Origin: Lentinus brumalis
Lineage: Eukaryota > Basidiomycota > Agaricomycetes > Polyporales > Polyporaceae
Assembly: GCA_001792895.1 (NCBI GenBank)
Contig: MARA01000029.1
Location: forward strand, 62,001 to 126,000
Length of the DNA: 64,000 bases
Reading direction: 5' to 3'
The notes beneath the pieces were generated by a model. It had not been told where the DNA came from, searched no databases, and saw only the letters and a list, made by a program, of their open reading frames with translations. Position numbers and translations under genes: made by a program. The stretch's first letter is position 1. Every line of letters begins with the position of its first letter. Below are positions 1 through 11,936 of the stretch, piece by piece.

Positions 1-145
1 TACCATATTCCCCGCGCAGCCAAGAGCGCACCTCCACGACGAAGACAGCGCACATGCAAGTCCGCAAGCATGATGCGATGCCCCGTCGCTTTTGGCATGG
101 CTGGGACATTGCGTCGGTAGGAGGAGCGTCGAGACTGTGCGATAG

Positions 146-1610
146 GTGAGCGGTGCGACATAGTGAGACGTAGGAGATACTGACCTTCTGCGTGCAGAGA
201 GCCTGCAGGGATGGCTCGAGGCGCAGTCAGTCGCCGCCGCGGTGTTGTGCTTCGCGATCTGTGCGGTGCCCATTGTCACCAGGCGGTGGGAGTGGAAAGG
301 ACTGCTCCGGGATGTCGTGCTGGGTAAGACGGTGAGTCAGAGGTTGTACGAGGGTCGAGTAGACTTGTACTAACTTACAAGTTGCAGTATTCGTGCTTTT
401 GGACGCGCAGATGCGCGTCGGTCGACGGCTGGCGCCGTCAGCCCGCGAGCGATGCGACGCCGCGTCGGCACTCACGGCGAGGAACTGTACAAGTCGCAAT
501 GCAGGTGAGTCATGGATGTGCGCATGGAGACGAACAGCACGCACCGAACTTTGCTGACCTTCTGACCCGACTCAAAAGTTGCCCGGGAGCTCGGATGCGT
601 CGACGGCAGGTGCCCGGGAGACCTCACGATATGCCCGGGAGCGCTGGACACGGCGTGCAGCCCTCAGCGCACTCCGGAAGCGGCTGATAACGATTCCGAC
701 GGCGACCGCGGCGCCACAACTCGCGCTCCCAGCCGGGCTCGTCTGCGGCGGGCCCCTGGAGTGCAAAGCACCCGCTCCGCAATGCCTGGGTACGCGAGGA
801 GTCAGCGGCGTGCTTGAAGGTCCAGAAGACATGGACTGACGTACACAGACATCCCAGCACGCACTTGAGCATGGCGACACGTCCTGGCCGATGACTGTTG
901 CCATTAACCCGGGAGCGAACCGAGTGCCGCGCTTCTACAAGATACAAGATAGGTGAGTCAAAGCTGCGTACAGCTCGAGGTACGCCACGTACCGAGCTTC
1001 GCTGAGTTTCATAGCCCGGGAGCGGGGAGACGTCGACATGAGATGGCCGGGAGGAGTTGCGACGTGCCCGGGAGTGCGGTGCTCGAGGTTCTGACTGCCC
1101 GGGAGCGAGGCGCAGGCCCTCAACGCATACCGGGAGAGGGCGAGACTTGCTGGATAGGTCGTCATGCAGGTGAGTAATAGGTGCGTACATCGAAAGAGGA
1201 GACTCGTACCAGCGGTTGCTGACATTCGGACGACTTGAAGCGAGTTGGCTAGGACGCATCGCGGGGCGTGGCATGGACATCGACACGACGAGCCCGAGAC
1301 GCTTCGCTACATGCCCGGGAGCCATGCCCGGGAGGTGCTCGACACTCTCGGGCGACGTCCTATGCAACATGGACGAGTCTAGGAGCCGGAGTCTGCCATA
1401 TTCGCGCTGGTCCGAGGACGCGACCGCGAGGCCATGGATGGCGGCCGGCGAGAAGCCGGGAGAGCAACTCCCGTCGTGCACGTAAGCCGGGAGTGCTGAG
1501 TAGTGCGATGCGACGACCCGTCCGGTCTGTGAAGCAGACGGTGAGTTCAATGTTCGCAGGTCAGTGGAGAATGAAAGACGACTCACGCATGTCCGCGGGC
1601 TCACGCAGTA
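146..1610 (+). other. Cluster of intron-like signals, 5' part of putative spliced locus (unit A)
   Basis: A run of segments looks like short basidiomycete introns, each with a GTGAGT- or GTAAG-type donor, a branch-like CTGAC or TACTAAC and an AG acceptor: about 146-197, 332-387, 505-578, 953-1014, 1170-1240 and 1540-1608. The segment ending at 387 has a textbook TACTAAC branch site. Exon-like stretches are open in more than one frame. One frame at 200-323 encodes a hydrophobic stretch that could be a membrane segment, but no single frame can be carried through all junctions. The same signals recur in B (+10001) and C (about +19963). The transcript and product are unknown. Confidence 0.4.
582..1493. 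repeat. Phased CCCGGGAG motif array, unit A
   Basis: The octamer CCCGGGAG and one-base variants start at 582, 613, 634, 908, 1015, 1046, 1067, 1098, 1129, 1314, 1327, 1455 and 1486. Within each cluster the steps are 31, 21; then 31, 21, 31, 31; then 31 bp, which are close to two or three turns of B-DNA. Another copy is at 9900 with a variant at 9880. A 31 bp step breaks a reading frame, so a protein repeat does not explain the spacing. The spacers at 590-612 and 1023-1045 both contain GTCGAC at the same offset, suggesting an old 52 bp repeat. Confidence 0.8.
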
Positions 1611-1935
1611 GGTCTCCTTGTAGTCTGCTCTCGCCGCACGTATGCTGTCTGCTAATGCGACGGCACCGCTCGTCTCCCGGCGTTGAGACAGAGTCTGTGA
1701 ATGCGCACGCCAGCTGACCTCGGCGGCGACATTGCCCGGACTGCATCGGGCATCGGGCAGGCGTGCTCGTGAGGAGGAAGTCTGTCAAGGCGGCGCATCA
1801 GTCCGAGTTCCGCGTCGAGCATGTTTCAAGACGCATACCTCATGCACGAGCAGGGCGCGCTGCGACATGGTGACGAGGAAGGACCGCGATTGTGAGGGCG
1901 GGGAGACTCCGGGGCTCGACACGCGGAAGATGTGA

Positions 1936-2881
1936 CTGACGGTGTCCCTGGAAAGAGCTCCTGGCGACGTCAACCGCGTTGGGAACGGTGCAGGCTCGCC
2001 GCACATAGCCTCGGCCGGGATGGGAGGTCGGGATCATTGGGAGAGCGAGGCGGGACATGGTGAGCGTCGGTCTGGAATCGCCGCTGAGGGACACGTCAGC
2101 AACGATTCTGGAGTGTGCTGGAAAGGTACGTACCTCATTACACGGGGGCTGCATAGTCGTGGAGTCAAGTGCGCTGTCTGCACGTCTTCGTCGACGACGT
2201 CGTGGGCTGCAGAGGACGGCATCATGTTCAATGTCGTGGCCATGGGCGACGAGGGGAGAGACGAATATGTACGTACCTTTGCCCTCGGAATCACAATTGG
2301 CTTCGCCGAACAACTCGTGGGCGAGAGTGTGTGTGCCGCTCCAACAGCGACTGTGAGGGTCGGGGACAGTAGTCCATAGCGCAACAAAGAGGACGCGGAG
2401 AGAGGAAGGACGGTGAGGATGGGGACTCGGAGTGCGTCGTGGCAGGAGGAGGGTGAGATGAGACTCCGACGCTGGGCTCCGGGCCCAGATTGCGATTGTG
2501 CGTCTCCGGGGGACGCGGGCAAGATCAAGGTGGTTAGCGAGGTTCTCACCGCTTCTCCGGCGGCCTTGTTTCTCCGTCGGTACGTCCCGGGCGTTCGCTC
2601 AAGCTCGTCCGACTTCACAGATACTGCTCTCGGCGACATGCATATACTCTGTGCAGTTTCGATACCTCTCAGTTGGAACTCGAACTCGGGGAGGAGTGTC
2701 CATGGAGAACTTGTATCGTGCATATGAAGTCCTGGCAGAGAGGTGAGTCCGACACAGTCCAGCTGACTACAGTCTCCTTGCGTCGCCGTCGGAGATTGCA
2801 GAACGGCTGCTGAACGATGGCGCAGCCAGGGAATTTGATGCCGCGGCTCATGTACAGTATTCTCACGTCGGGCGATATTGA
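1936..2881 (+). CDS. Putative spliced gene of unknown family, 3' exons (unit A)
   Basis: Five exon-like blocks (1936-2125, 2213-2268, 2380-2579, 2657-2742, 2802-2881) join in one frame across four canonical GT/AG introns to give about 203 residues ending in a stop at 2879-2881. The intervening donors are GTACGT or GTGAGT. The last three exons read as normal-looking protein: an acidic LELELGEE stretch, then a C-terminal amphipathic segment ending HVQYSHVGRY. I recognise no domain. The 5' exons, probably upstream among the intron-like signals, could not be joined. Alternative frames are open in parts of this GC-rich stretch, so this is a candidate rather than a firm gene. Confidence 0.33.
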
Positions 2882-4456
2882 ATATTGCCGACCAGCATTC
2901 TCATCCGTGCACCCTACTGAAGTCACTCTCAGAGCTCCCCCAGCTCGGTGTACTCACTCTGCATCCAACCAGCTGAGCCTGCTTGCTGAGCATCTTCGAG
3001 CAGTATTCTGAGTATTAGGATGAGGAATGAACAGTCCGTAACACAAGCAAAATTCCGAGGCTGTCCGTGAGGCCGCAGAACTTCTCAAGGACCCCGGACG
3101 TCCAGGAACGCGCAGACGTGCACCCACAGCATAGAATGCACTGCACTGCATGGCGTTGTGGATCCTTGATGTGAACTCTGTTCATCATCATGCATTCTAT
3201 GCAGTTGCAGTTTCGCTCTCTTGAAACTTTTCATAATATTCGGAAAGCCACACTGAAAGATCCTCAAGACGTCGCACTGTTCCAGTCTCCAAGGAGCTCG
3301 TTCTGTCTCTCGCAGGTCATGGCGGCGGTATGCGTTGAATACCGCACTCTCACGACAATATTGCGCGGTGATTGGTGTACCAGTCGCCACACTCATCGCT
3401 AGCCGCCTATGGTTCCTCCCAGGGACCCCGGGCATCCAGGACAAACCAATGTAGATGTGTGCGTTCAGTTTGAGCTCATTTTTCAGAGACAGTTGTCAGT
3501 CATTCATTACTTATATCAAGTACCCTGCAGACTCCGCTAGTATTCCATCCCTACGCTGCTAGATAAACGAGCGCAGGTCCTGCTATGCTCTCCGCATCAC
3601 TGAGCCTTCCAGCGAGTGCGTACAACTGAAGAGAGCACCGCCGCCTGCGAAGGGTGAAGGGCCCGGGGGCGTGGGGACGTGCTCCGCCCGGATCGCCAAG
3701 AGGCTCGACGCTAGAGCCGACGATTTGCAAAGCCCCGGACCTCGGACTCGAGTATTATCGGTACCGAGTACTGCATGTCAGCCAATCAATCTCGCGAACA
3801 TCTCCGCTATCTCCAGCTTCCGAAGGGCCAGAATGCATGCTCGAAGCTAATCTAGGATGAACGAGACTGTCAGCGAGGCCGAGCACGAGCACGGGCCTGT
3901 CTCTGCTGTCTGGAAAGATCTCCGGAATGCAAGAGTTCCAGGAATGAACCTCTCGATGCATACGCGGTGTACGGAGACGGAGACTCGAGAGACACAGCCC
4001 GGGCCCCGGACTTCAAGCCGAGGTCTTGCATTGTCCGAGTCATTCGTTTTTGGGTCCCAGATCTCCCGAGCGGATATTGCGCCCTCATGAGTTGATGTTA
4101 TAGACTTAGGTACGCGAAATCGTTTCATCCAGTGCACTGGAACTCGAGCGGCCGGACCTCTCTCTCACTGGCAGGCTGTTTGTCATGGACAACGGCGACT
4201 CCGACGCTTCTGAGAGCAGTCAGATCATCAGTGCCAGCGTGCGTTCCATATGGACGTGTCTGCGGCACTGGCTGGACGATCCCCGGGAGGCGTTCAGGAC
4301 TCAAGAGCCTAGAGAATACGTATCACTGCCGGGGCACGCTCAAGAGCTTTCGGGGTCAGGGAGCGCGACGCGCGGGACTGGCAGACCAGAGCAGGGAGCC
4401 TGGGGTGCAGACCACGATGATGATTTGGCCACTTGGAGCCGGGGCCGGCGTCGCAC
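2882..4456. other. Unit A segment without supported gene
   Basis: Short ORFs occur on both strands, but none shows a recognisable domain or consistent splice pattern. A short inverted repeat is present (ATAGAATGCA near 3132 and TGCATTCTAT near 3190). A 162-residue ORF at 4185-4673 with an acidic, Ser-rich start is intact in all units, but nothing else supports it. Units B and C are equivalent. Confidence 0.4.
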
Positions 4457-4577
4457 TGTACGTTACCTACGTACGCTCGGATGCTCCGAGTCGCGCTTTG
4501 AACTTTCTACTACCACACAGTGGAACCGCGTCTGGTGTACGTTACCAATGTACGCGCGGATGCTCCGAGTCGCGCTT
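4457..4577. repeat. Short direct repeat (about 40 bp, 80 bp apart)
   Basis: Two imperfect direct copies share GTACGTTACC, GTACGC and a GGATGCTCCGAGTCGCGCTT segment. They start at about 4458 and 4537. The pair is also present in B (from about 14458) and C (from about 24420), just upstream of the MITE site. Confidence 0.7.
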
Positions 4578-4692
4578 GCGCTTGCGCTTCTGGTGTGGTG
4601 CGACGGGGACGGACGGAGTTCTGGGTGCGCGAGGATCGTGTATCGAGAGTCGAGACATTCCAGGGCTAGCTAGTAGCCAGACTGGGACATTA

Positions 4693-4958
4693 CTGTACCA
4701 TTTCGAATGGTTCAACCAAGCCTGTGACATGTGACACCAAAATTTGGCCGTAAGTATTCGACCAGGAGGCCGGTGACAGGTGACACGGGCCAAATTTCGA
4801 CCAAAATCAGGGCGCGCGACAGCGCGCCGCCCCGGGAGGTCTTAGCGCCCGGAGAGTGGTTCCGACCAGCCTCGCTGTGACGTGTTACAGGCCCCCAATT
4901 TTCGACCAAATTGAGGGCCTGTTATGCGTGACTGGTCGAACCATTCGAAATGGTACAG
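4693..4958. mobile_element. MITE, Tc1/mariner-like (TA target), unit A
   Basis: A 266 bp non-coding element with ~27 bp terminal inverted repeats starting CTGTACCATTTCG and ending CGAAATGGTACAG. The first 21 bases are perfectly complementary, followed by two mismatches. It is flanked by TA on both sides (4691-4692 and 4959-4960), the target duplication of the Tc1/mariner superfamily. It has no transposase ORF, so it must be mobilised in trans. The interior has further partial symmetry (GTGACA motifs and AT-rich CCAAAATTTGG). Confidence 0.9.
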
Positions 4959-5759
4959 TACCACTACGGTCCCGCTGCTGCCCTCTGTACAGAGTCCAGA
5001 CAGGTTCGAGCATCGTCAGTCACGGTGCTGCTGCGTATGTAGTACTACTGGCAATCCAGTTCAACCGGCCACAGGGCGAAGAGATCCTCGAAGCCTGAAG
5101 GAGGCTCTCCAGCCTGCATTCACGCGACGCCCGGGCGGAGACCGCCGCCCGTTCGCTTGCAATTGGCGGTGTGCAAGTTCAGATTACAAGGTTACGAGTA
5201 ACAAGTTACAAGGCACATGGTACGAGCGATCATGACGCCGCTCGGATCGCCCGCAGCGTGCTAGTATGTATTCATTGTGCAGTGTGCACACGCTCGCTAC
5301 CCGACTTACATGTGCGGACTGCGTACGTACTGCGCCCCAGACCCAGGTGAGGGTACCTACCAGTAATCAGTTTACGCCGTCCTGTCCAGACGGCAGGAGC
5401 TGTGCGCACAGCGATGGTTTCGCGGGGACGGGGACATGCAGGACGGCGACGGCGACGGCGGTACACGGAGGCTGCGGCGCAGAGCGAGAAGGACGGCGGA
5501 GCACGACGGACGACGGACGACGGCGAGAGATGCGCTTGCGACGTCGAGTGTCGGCTCGCGCCCTGGCGGACATGCACGGCCTTGGCCTGCCTTTCCTTGG
5601 CTGACTGTGTCCCGGGCGGCGGTGTGTGCGCCGCCGAGATCATGGGAGCAGGAGGCAGGAGGCAGGTCGGGTATTCGACGTTCGTCATCTGGAATTCGAG
5701 AGCGCGGCGGGACGTGTACGTCAGGGCGTACACGGCGGTCCACGGAGGCCGGCGAGGAT

Positions 5760-5793
5760 GGGGATGGGGGATGGGGATGGGGATGGGTATAAG
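5760..5793 (+). promoter_or_regulatory. G-run tract with TATA box (unit A)
   Basis: Five or more G runs of three to five bases in a GGGGAT repeat directly precede TATAAG (5788-5793). This looks like a core promoter with quadruplex potential on the + strand. The G-alpha start codon is 940 bp downstream. A small spliced ORF begins ~90 bp downstream, so the site may drive either a leader with an upstream ORF or a separate small gene. Confidence 0.5.
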
Positions 5794-6734
5794 TACTGGC
5801 CTAGTACTTTGTTCGTCTGTCGTGTTCCATCCCTCGCTCTTCCTGTTTCTCTCCCTCGCACACTGCTGTCGGCCTCTGCATGGCTCGTCTTCTCCGCCTA
5901 GAGCGCGCGCAGCCGCTGTCCGCCGTCGCCCCGTGCGTCGTTCTGCTCGTCGTCGGCACCTGGTACAGGACACGGCGCACGACGGCACGCGCGCGCTGCC
6001 GGAAGATGCAGGTTCGGAGGGGACGATACGGTGCGTGTGCTGAAGACTCCGTTTGTTGCGGTGTTGCGTACTGACCGTCTCCGTGCACAGTGCTGGTCGT
6101 CCGCGACTTCTGCAAATGAGACGTGTCTGCAGCGCGTGACGAGGCGGAGTTGGACGCGGCCTGTGGCCGAGTTGCGTCTGGTGGGACGGTGCGTCGTGTT
6201 AGCTGTGGGTAGAAGCGGGCGTGCTTGTGAGGAGTCTGCGGTAGAGGCCATGGGCGAGGTTGACGGCGGCGGTAGGAGTGCGCTACGTGGGTTATGCAGG
6301 AGCGGCTGTCGTGTACTGTATAGTAAGGAATACAATTATGATGTCAGTAATCGGTCTTGAGCGTGATGCGTAAGCTTGAGGAAGACGTAGAATGTGGGCT
6401 GAGCGGTCGCGTGTCCAGACGGGGAGCGCGGGACACAGTCGGCGAGGGCTAGATGAGCGGTGTGCGACAGCGGGGCAGCGGTAGAGCGAGACGGGAGCCG
6501 GACAGCCGTGTGTCGCGAGCGAGAGCGTCGTCATAGAGCACAGAGCAAGCGAGCAGCGGGGGTCTCAGCGCGCGAGGCCCGTATACAGCACCGTACAGTC
6601 TGCAGCCAGTACCGAGAGCGTGGCGGAGCCCCGGACACGGACGGGCCGGGGCCGGGAGGGCTGTGCAGAGGCCGGGGTTTGTGAGCGGGCACTGCAGCGA
6701 GGTCTGCACGTCTCCCTCTGACCTCGCTGCCCCG

Positions 6735-9109
6735 ATGGCTGCCGTCGCTGCCCGCTCCTTCTGGGCTGCGCCAGACCCCGACGACCCGCTCTCCAAGGCC
6801 CTCCAGCCGCCGATCGACGAGACCCCCGAGGAGCGCGCTGCCCGCATCCGCGAGCTCGAGGACGCCGCCCGGGTCTCGCGCGAGATCGACGACGAGATTG
6901 CTGTCTCCAGGCGGGCGTACGACCGCAGGAAGAAGGCCATCAAGATTCTGCTGCTAGGTGCGTGCCCCCGTCGTTGCTGTCCGCCCGTCCGCCGACGTGT
7001 CCGCAGGCCAGGCAGAGTCCGGCAAGAGCACGACCCTCAAGAGTGCGTCCCCCGCTTCGCTCTCCCGTGTCTCGCTCACGCCCCGCAGACTTCCAGCTTG
7101 CGTTCTCGCCCCAGCACTTCCACAAGGAGCGCGCCGCTTGGAAGACCATCATCCAGCTCAACCTCATCAGGTCAGTCCCGTACCTGTGTTCGCATTGCAT
7201 TTCCCTCGTGCCTCCGCACCCAAGAGTCCCCAGCGAGTCCCCATAAATCATCGCCCCGTCCCCTCCCTCTTGTACTCGACGCACTGCGGATCCCCGCTCT
7301 CTGTCTACTGCACCTAGACGTGGGTTGTGCTTGTCAACGCCTCTTGTGGCTCCCGGTGCTGTGTCGATTGATCCCACTCCACACGCTACACGAAGCCCCC
7401 CCTTGTAGTTGCCAGGAGCCGTTCAGCAGAGAGTCCGGGGACGCGTACGATGTGCGAGTGGCGCTGTCGTGCCGTTCCCGGACTCGGCTGCGTACGCTTG
7501 CGTTGAGCTCGGCGGGTTCGAGCACAGTCGCATACTCCCGCCCGCAGTCGCACATATCCCCACCGCATTCCCTCGGCAAGCAAGTCTTTGCGTCTCCAGA
7601 CGTTCACCCATCTCCTCCCACGCGTGCTCGAAGTCGTATGCTCCTCTCCTTCTCGCGTATTCCGATGTGCTGTGCCCCGAATATCCCCAGTCGCCGTCTG
7701 TCCCACGTCGTCTCCCCAATCAGCTTGGTCGCGGTGAATACGGGCGCAGGGGAGTGCCGTCCATCCTGCCCGCTTTCGCGCAGAGTCAGACGTTGCTCCG
7801 CATCACAAGGCGGGCTTGCTATCACGCTCCTCGTCGAGATGTGCGGGGGCAACTTCCCTTCGGTGCGCGCCCGTTAGGCTGATCGAAGCCCGCAGTCCTC
7901 CTTGGTCCCAGCCGCGGACGAGTGTCTCCGAGGCTTCAGTCAGGATTGAGAGGTGCGAGTCGCGAGGTGTGCATCCATCCGGCCTCCTGGAGCCGTGGGT
8001 GTGCGCCTTGCGACTGGTTGCGACGCCTTGCTCCGCCGTCCCCCGAGGTCCCACCCGGACTTGTCTGTCTCGTTTCGCACCGCATGAACTGGGCGCGGCT
8101 CATCTGCATGTGGCGTCCCTGTGCGTCCCCGTGCTCCGGGTCTGTGTCTCATCTCTCGCGAGCACGAGCACGAGGGGAGGCGAACGAATGATGGGCTCTG
8201 CTGACGGTGGCTGGCTGGTCTCTCGTCCTCCTCAGCTTCGAGATTTGTGGTATGCGCACGTGCTGGCGAGTGCTGGGTGTGAGTCGAGGATGCGTATCGC
8301 GTCGTGCGGTCCTTCGCTCTCGTCTCACGTTGATTTGAGCGCTGCGTCACTCCCGTGCTCGTGCTCGCTGGTATCACCCTCTTCTTCTCTGCCGGTTCAC
8401 CCGTCGTTGTAGTCGCTAACGCTCCGCCTCCAGGAACATCAAACGGCTGCTCGAGATCCTGCAGGAGGAATGGGAGTCGTCGCTGCAGACGACGACCGCG
8501 TCCTCGATCGCAAAAGGCAAGGGCGTGGCTGGCCGCACGCCGTCGTCGCCCGGCGTCCGCTTCTCGACGTCCCCGCTCAACGACAACCACCGGCGGATCC
8601 GCATGCGCCTCTCCGCGCTGCTCCCGATCGAGGCCGAGCTCATGCGCAAGCTGATGCCCGATGGCGGCGCGGCAGACCGCGACGTGTGCGTGCGCGCGGG
8701 GAGCGGGTGGAAGGGCATCCTGACGGCGATCAGCGCGAACACGAGCACGGTCATGCCAGACCCGCCGACGAAGCCGCCGCTCGTGCTCGTCTCCGCGATG
8801 AAGGGCGCGCAGTCGCGGCCGAGTACGGGCGACGCGCGGTTCAAGGACAATCCGACGGCCGTGCTCGCCGCGTGCAGGGACGACATCGTCACGCTCTGGG
8901 AGGACCAGATCGTGCAGGGCGTGCTCAAGAAGCAGAGTGCGCGCATACAGGACATGCCGTTGTGGGGGTCGGATTACGGGGCTTTCGGTGTTGCGTCGGA
9001 CGGCTGTACTAGTCGCATGTGTAGACAGAGAATATATCTCGTTCCGAGCATATACGAGTGTGCTGCAAGGGCGGTGAGCGTGTCGCAGCCTCGTCTTGGG
9101 GTGCGGTGA
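6735..9109 (+). pseudogene. G-protein alpha subunit, 3'-truncated copy (unit A)
   Basis: Exons 1-4 of the G-alpha gene are present and in frame: 6735-6957, 7007-7042, 7089-7170 and 8434 onwards. Homology to the intact gene stops at 8958. The frame then runs 50 codons into unrelated sequence and ends at 9109, giving a potential 338-residue product. It keeps the P-loop and part of the helical domain (residues 1-288) but lacks switch I, switch II, NKxD and the TCAT-like motif, so it cannot be a working G-alpha. Intron 3 is 1263 bp, longer than in the intact copy. No stop or frameshift precedes the truncation. Confidence 0.88.
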
Positions 9110-10582
9110 AGGGCTGTGAATGCGGCGGAGAATGCCGTGGCGACTCGTAGCCTCGTGTTCGCGAAGCCCCTTAGCCTCGCATCCCGGGCAGCTCTGTGCA
9201 AGATCTCCCGGGACGATCGTCTGCCTTAGGGCACTACGAGGGGTATAGTACACAGTGGGAGGTGGTTCCTGTATGGTATGTCTTCGGGAGGCTGCCTTGC
9301 GGTGTGTGGGGCTTGTCTGGCGGTGGAGAAGGCGTTGGGAGAACTTAGAGGAGGGCGGAGAGGACGAGGGGGCTGGGGAACGGTTTATGCAGGTCTCAGA
9401 ACCGCTGTGACCCGAGACGAAGACGAGGAGAAGGAGTCCGGGGTGGTTAAGTCGAAGGAAGACGGAAGTCAAGCAAATGGCCACAGTTGTACTGAGAAGT
9501 CGACGAAAAGCATGGATTAAATACTGTCTACACATTTTATCTACTCCAGCAACAACAGACACTACATTATCAACGCAATCCGTGTGCAGAATCCCGCGCG
9601 GGACTCGCGAACGCGTCGGGAGAGGTTCCGAGGCACGGGCGCTTAAACCACACTTGGCGGGCGCGCGCATCACTGCGTCTCTCTCTCTCTTACCACCATC
9701 TCGCTCTCGCTGAGTCTTTCTTCCTGGGCTTGTTTAACTACAGCTCTGTACTTCTACGCACCTGCAGCTTGTGCTTGGCCCTCGGCAACCGCACTCTGGC
9801 CTTCGGCGACTTGACACTGGTTGGACCGCCGCGGACTCATCGCGCTGCGGAGACTCGCGCTGGAAGCCTCACTAGAGAGCCCGGAAGCGCGATGCTAAGC
9901 CCGGGAGCGCTCCGAGGACACGGGATAGGGCTCTAAGACAGGACTGGGAGACGGCGCACAAGGTAAGCTATTGTAAACTCGTGCACGAAACACGCGGTAC
10001 GTACCATATTCCCCGCGCAGCCAAGAGCGCACCTCCACGACGAAGACAGCGCACATGCAAGTCCGCAAGCATGATGCGATGCCCCGTCGCTTTTGGCATG
10101 GCTGGGACATTGCGTCGGTAGGAGGAGCGTCGAGACTGTGCGATAGGTGAGCGGTGCGACATAGTGAGACGTAGGAGATACTGACCTTCTGCGTGCAGAG
10201 AGCCTGCAGGGATGGCTCGAGGCGCAGTCAGTCGCCGCCGCGGTGTTGTGCTTCGCGATCTGTGCGGTGCCCATTGTCACCAGGCGGTGGGAGTGGAAAG
10301 GACTGCTCCGGGATGTCGTGCTGGGTAAGACGGTGAGTCAGAGGTTGTACGAGGGTCGAGTAGACTTGTACTAACTTACAAGTTGCAGTATTCGTGCTTT
10401 TGGACGCGCAGATGCGCGTCGGTCGACGGCTGGCGCCGTCAGCCCGCGAGCGATGCGACGCCGCGTCGGCACTCACGGCGAGGAACTGTACAAGTCGCAA
10501 TGCAGGTGAGTCATGGATGTGCGCATGGAGACGAACAGCACGCACCGAACTTTGCTGACCTTCTGACCCGACTCAAAAGTTG

Positions 10583-11494
10583 CCCGGGAGCTCGGATGCG
10601 TCGACGGCAGGTGCCCGGGAGACCTCACGATATGCCCGGGAGCGCTGGACACGGCGTGCAGCCCTCAGCGCACTCCGGAAGCGGCTGATAACGATTCCGA
10701 CGGCGACCGCGGCGCCACAACTCGCGCTCCCAGCCGGGCTCGTCTGCGGCGGGCCCCTGGAGTGCAAAGCACCCGCTCCGCAATGCCTGGGTACGCGAGG
10801 AGTCAGCGGCGTGCTTGAAGGTCCAGAAGACATGGACTGACGTACACAGACATCCCAGCACGCACTTGAGCATGGCGACACGTCCTGGCCGATGACTGTT
10901 GCCATTAACCCGGGAGCGAACCGAGTGCCGCGCTTCTACAAGATACAAGATAGGTGAGTCAAAGCTGCGTACAGCTCGAGGTACGCCACGTACCGAGCTT
11001 CGCTGAGTTTCATAGCCCGGGAGCGGGGAGACGTCGACATGAGATGGCCGGGAGGAGTTGCGACGTGCCCGGGAGTGCGGTGCTCGAGGTTCTGACTGCC
11101 CGGGAGCGAGGCGCAGGCCCTCAACGCATACCGGGAGAGGGCGAGACTTGCTGGATAGGTCGTCATGCAGGTGAGTAATAGGTGCGTACATCGAAAGAGG
11201 AGACTCGTACCAGCGGTTGCTGACATTCGGACGACTTGAAGCGAGTTGGCTAGGACGCATCGCGGGGCGTGGCATGGACATCGACACGACGAGCCCGAGA
11301 CGCTTCGCTACATGCCCGGGAGCCATGCCCGGGAGGTGCTCGACACTCTCGGGCGACGTCCTATGCAACATGGACGAGTCTAGGAGCCGGAGTCTGCCAT
11401 ATTCGCGCTGGTCCGAGGACGCGACCGCGAGGCCATGGATGGCGGCCGGCGAGAAGCCGGGAGAGCAACTCCCGTCGTGCACGTAAGCCGGGAG
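10583..11494. repeat. Phased CCCGGGAG motif array, unit B
   Basis: Same array as at 582-1493, displaced by 10001 bp, with identical motif order and spacing. Confidence 0.8.
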
Positions 11495-11936
11495 TGCTGA
11501 GTAGTGCGATGCGACGACCCGTCCGGTCTGTGAAGCAGACGGTGAGTTCAATGTTCGCAGGTCAGTGGAGAATGAAAGACGACTCACGCATGTCCGCGGG
11601 CTCACGCAGTAGGTCTCCTTGTAGTCTGCTCTCGCCGCACGTATGCTGTCTGCTAATGCGACGGCACCGCTCGTCTCCCGGCGTTGAGACAGAGTCTGTG
11701 AATGCGCACGCCAGCTGACCTCGGCGGCGACATTGCCCGGACTGCATCGGGCATCGGGCAGGCGTGCTCGTGAGGAGGAAGTCTGTCAAGGCGGCGCATC
11801 AGTCCGAGTTCCGCGTCGAGCATGTTTCAAGACGCATACCTCATGCACGAGCAGGGCGCGCTGCGACATGGTGACGAGGAAGGACCGCGATTGTGAGGGC
11901 GGGGAGACTCCGGGGCTCGACACGCGGAAGATGTGA

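Larger units (their letters stand above)
1..8958. repeat. Tandem repeat unit A (partial, 3' 9 kb)
   Basis: This is the right-hand part of a ~9.8 kb directly repeated unit. Its first base recurs at about 10002 and 19963, and the sequence follows unit B and unit C nearly base for base. It ends at 8958, inside exon 4 of a G-alpha gene; after that point A and B continue into the unit start (from 8959), whereas unit C continues into the rest of the gene. A carries a full MITE at 4693-4958. Because the window starts inside the unit, the number of copies to the left is unknown. Confidence 0.95.

Noticed and set aside
624..1604. 326-codon minus-strand ORF repeated in each unit
   Set aside because: It overlaps intron-like signals on the opposite strand, has Ser/Arg/Pro composition typical of chance frames in GC-rich DNA, shows no domain, and in unit C is interrupted by one missing base.
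4693..4958. CRISPR-like or LTR element
   Set aside because: There is a single element with inverted termini and TA target duplication, no regularly spaced identical repeats and no direct terminal repeats, so a MITE is the better call.
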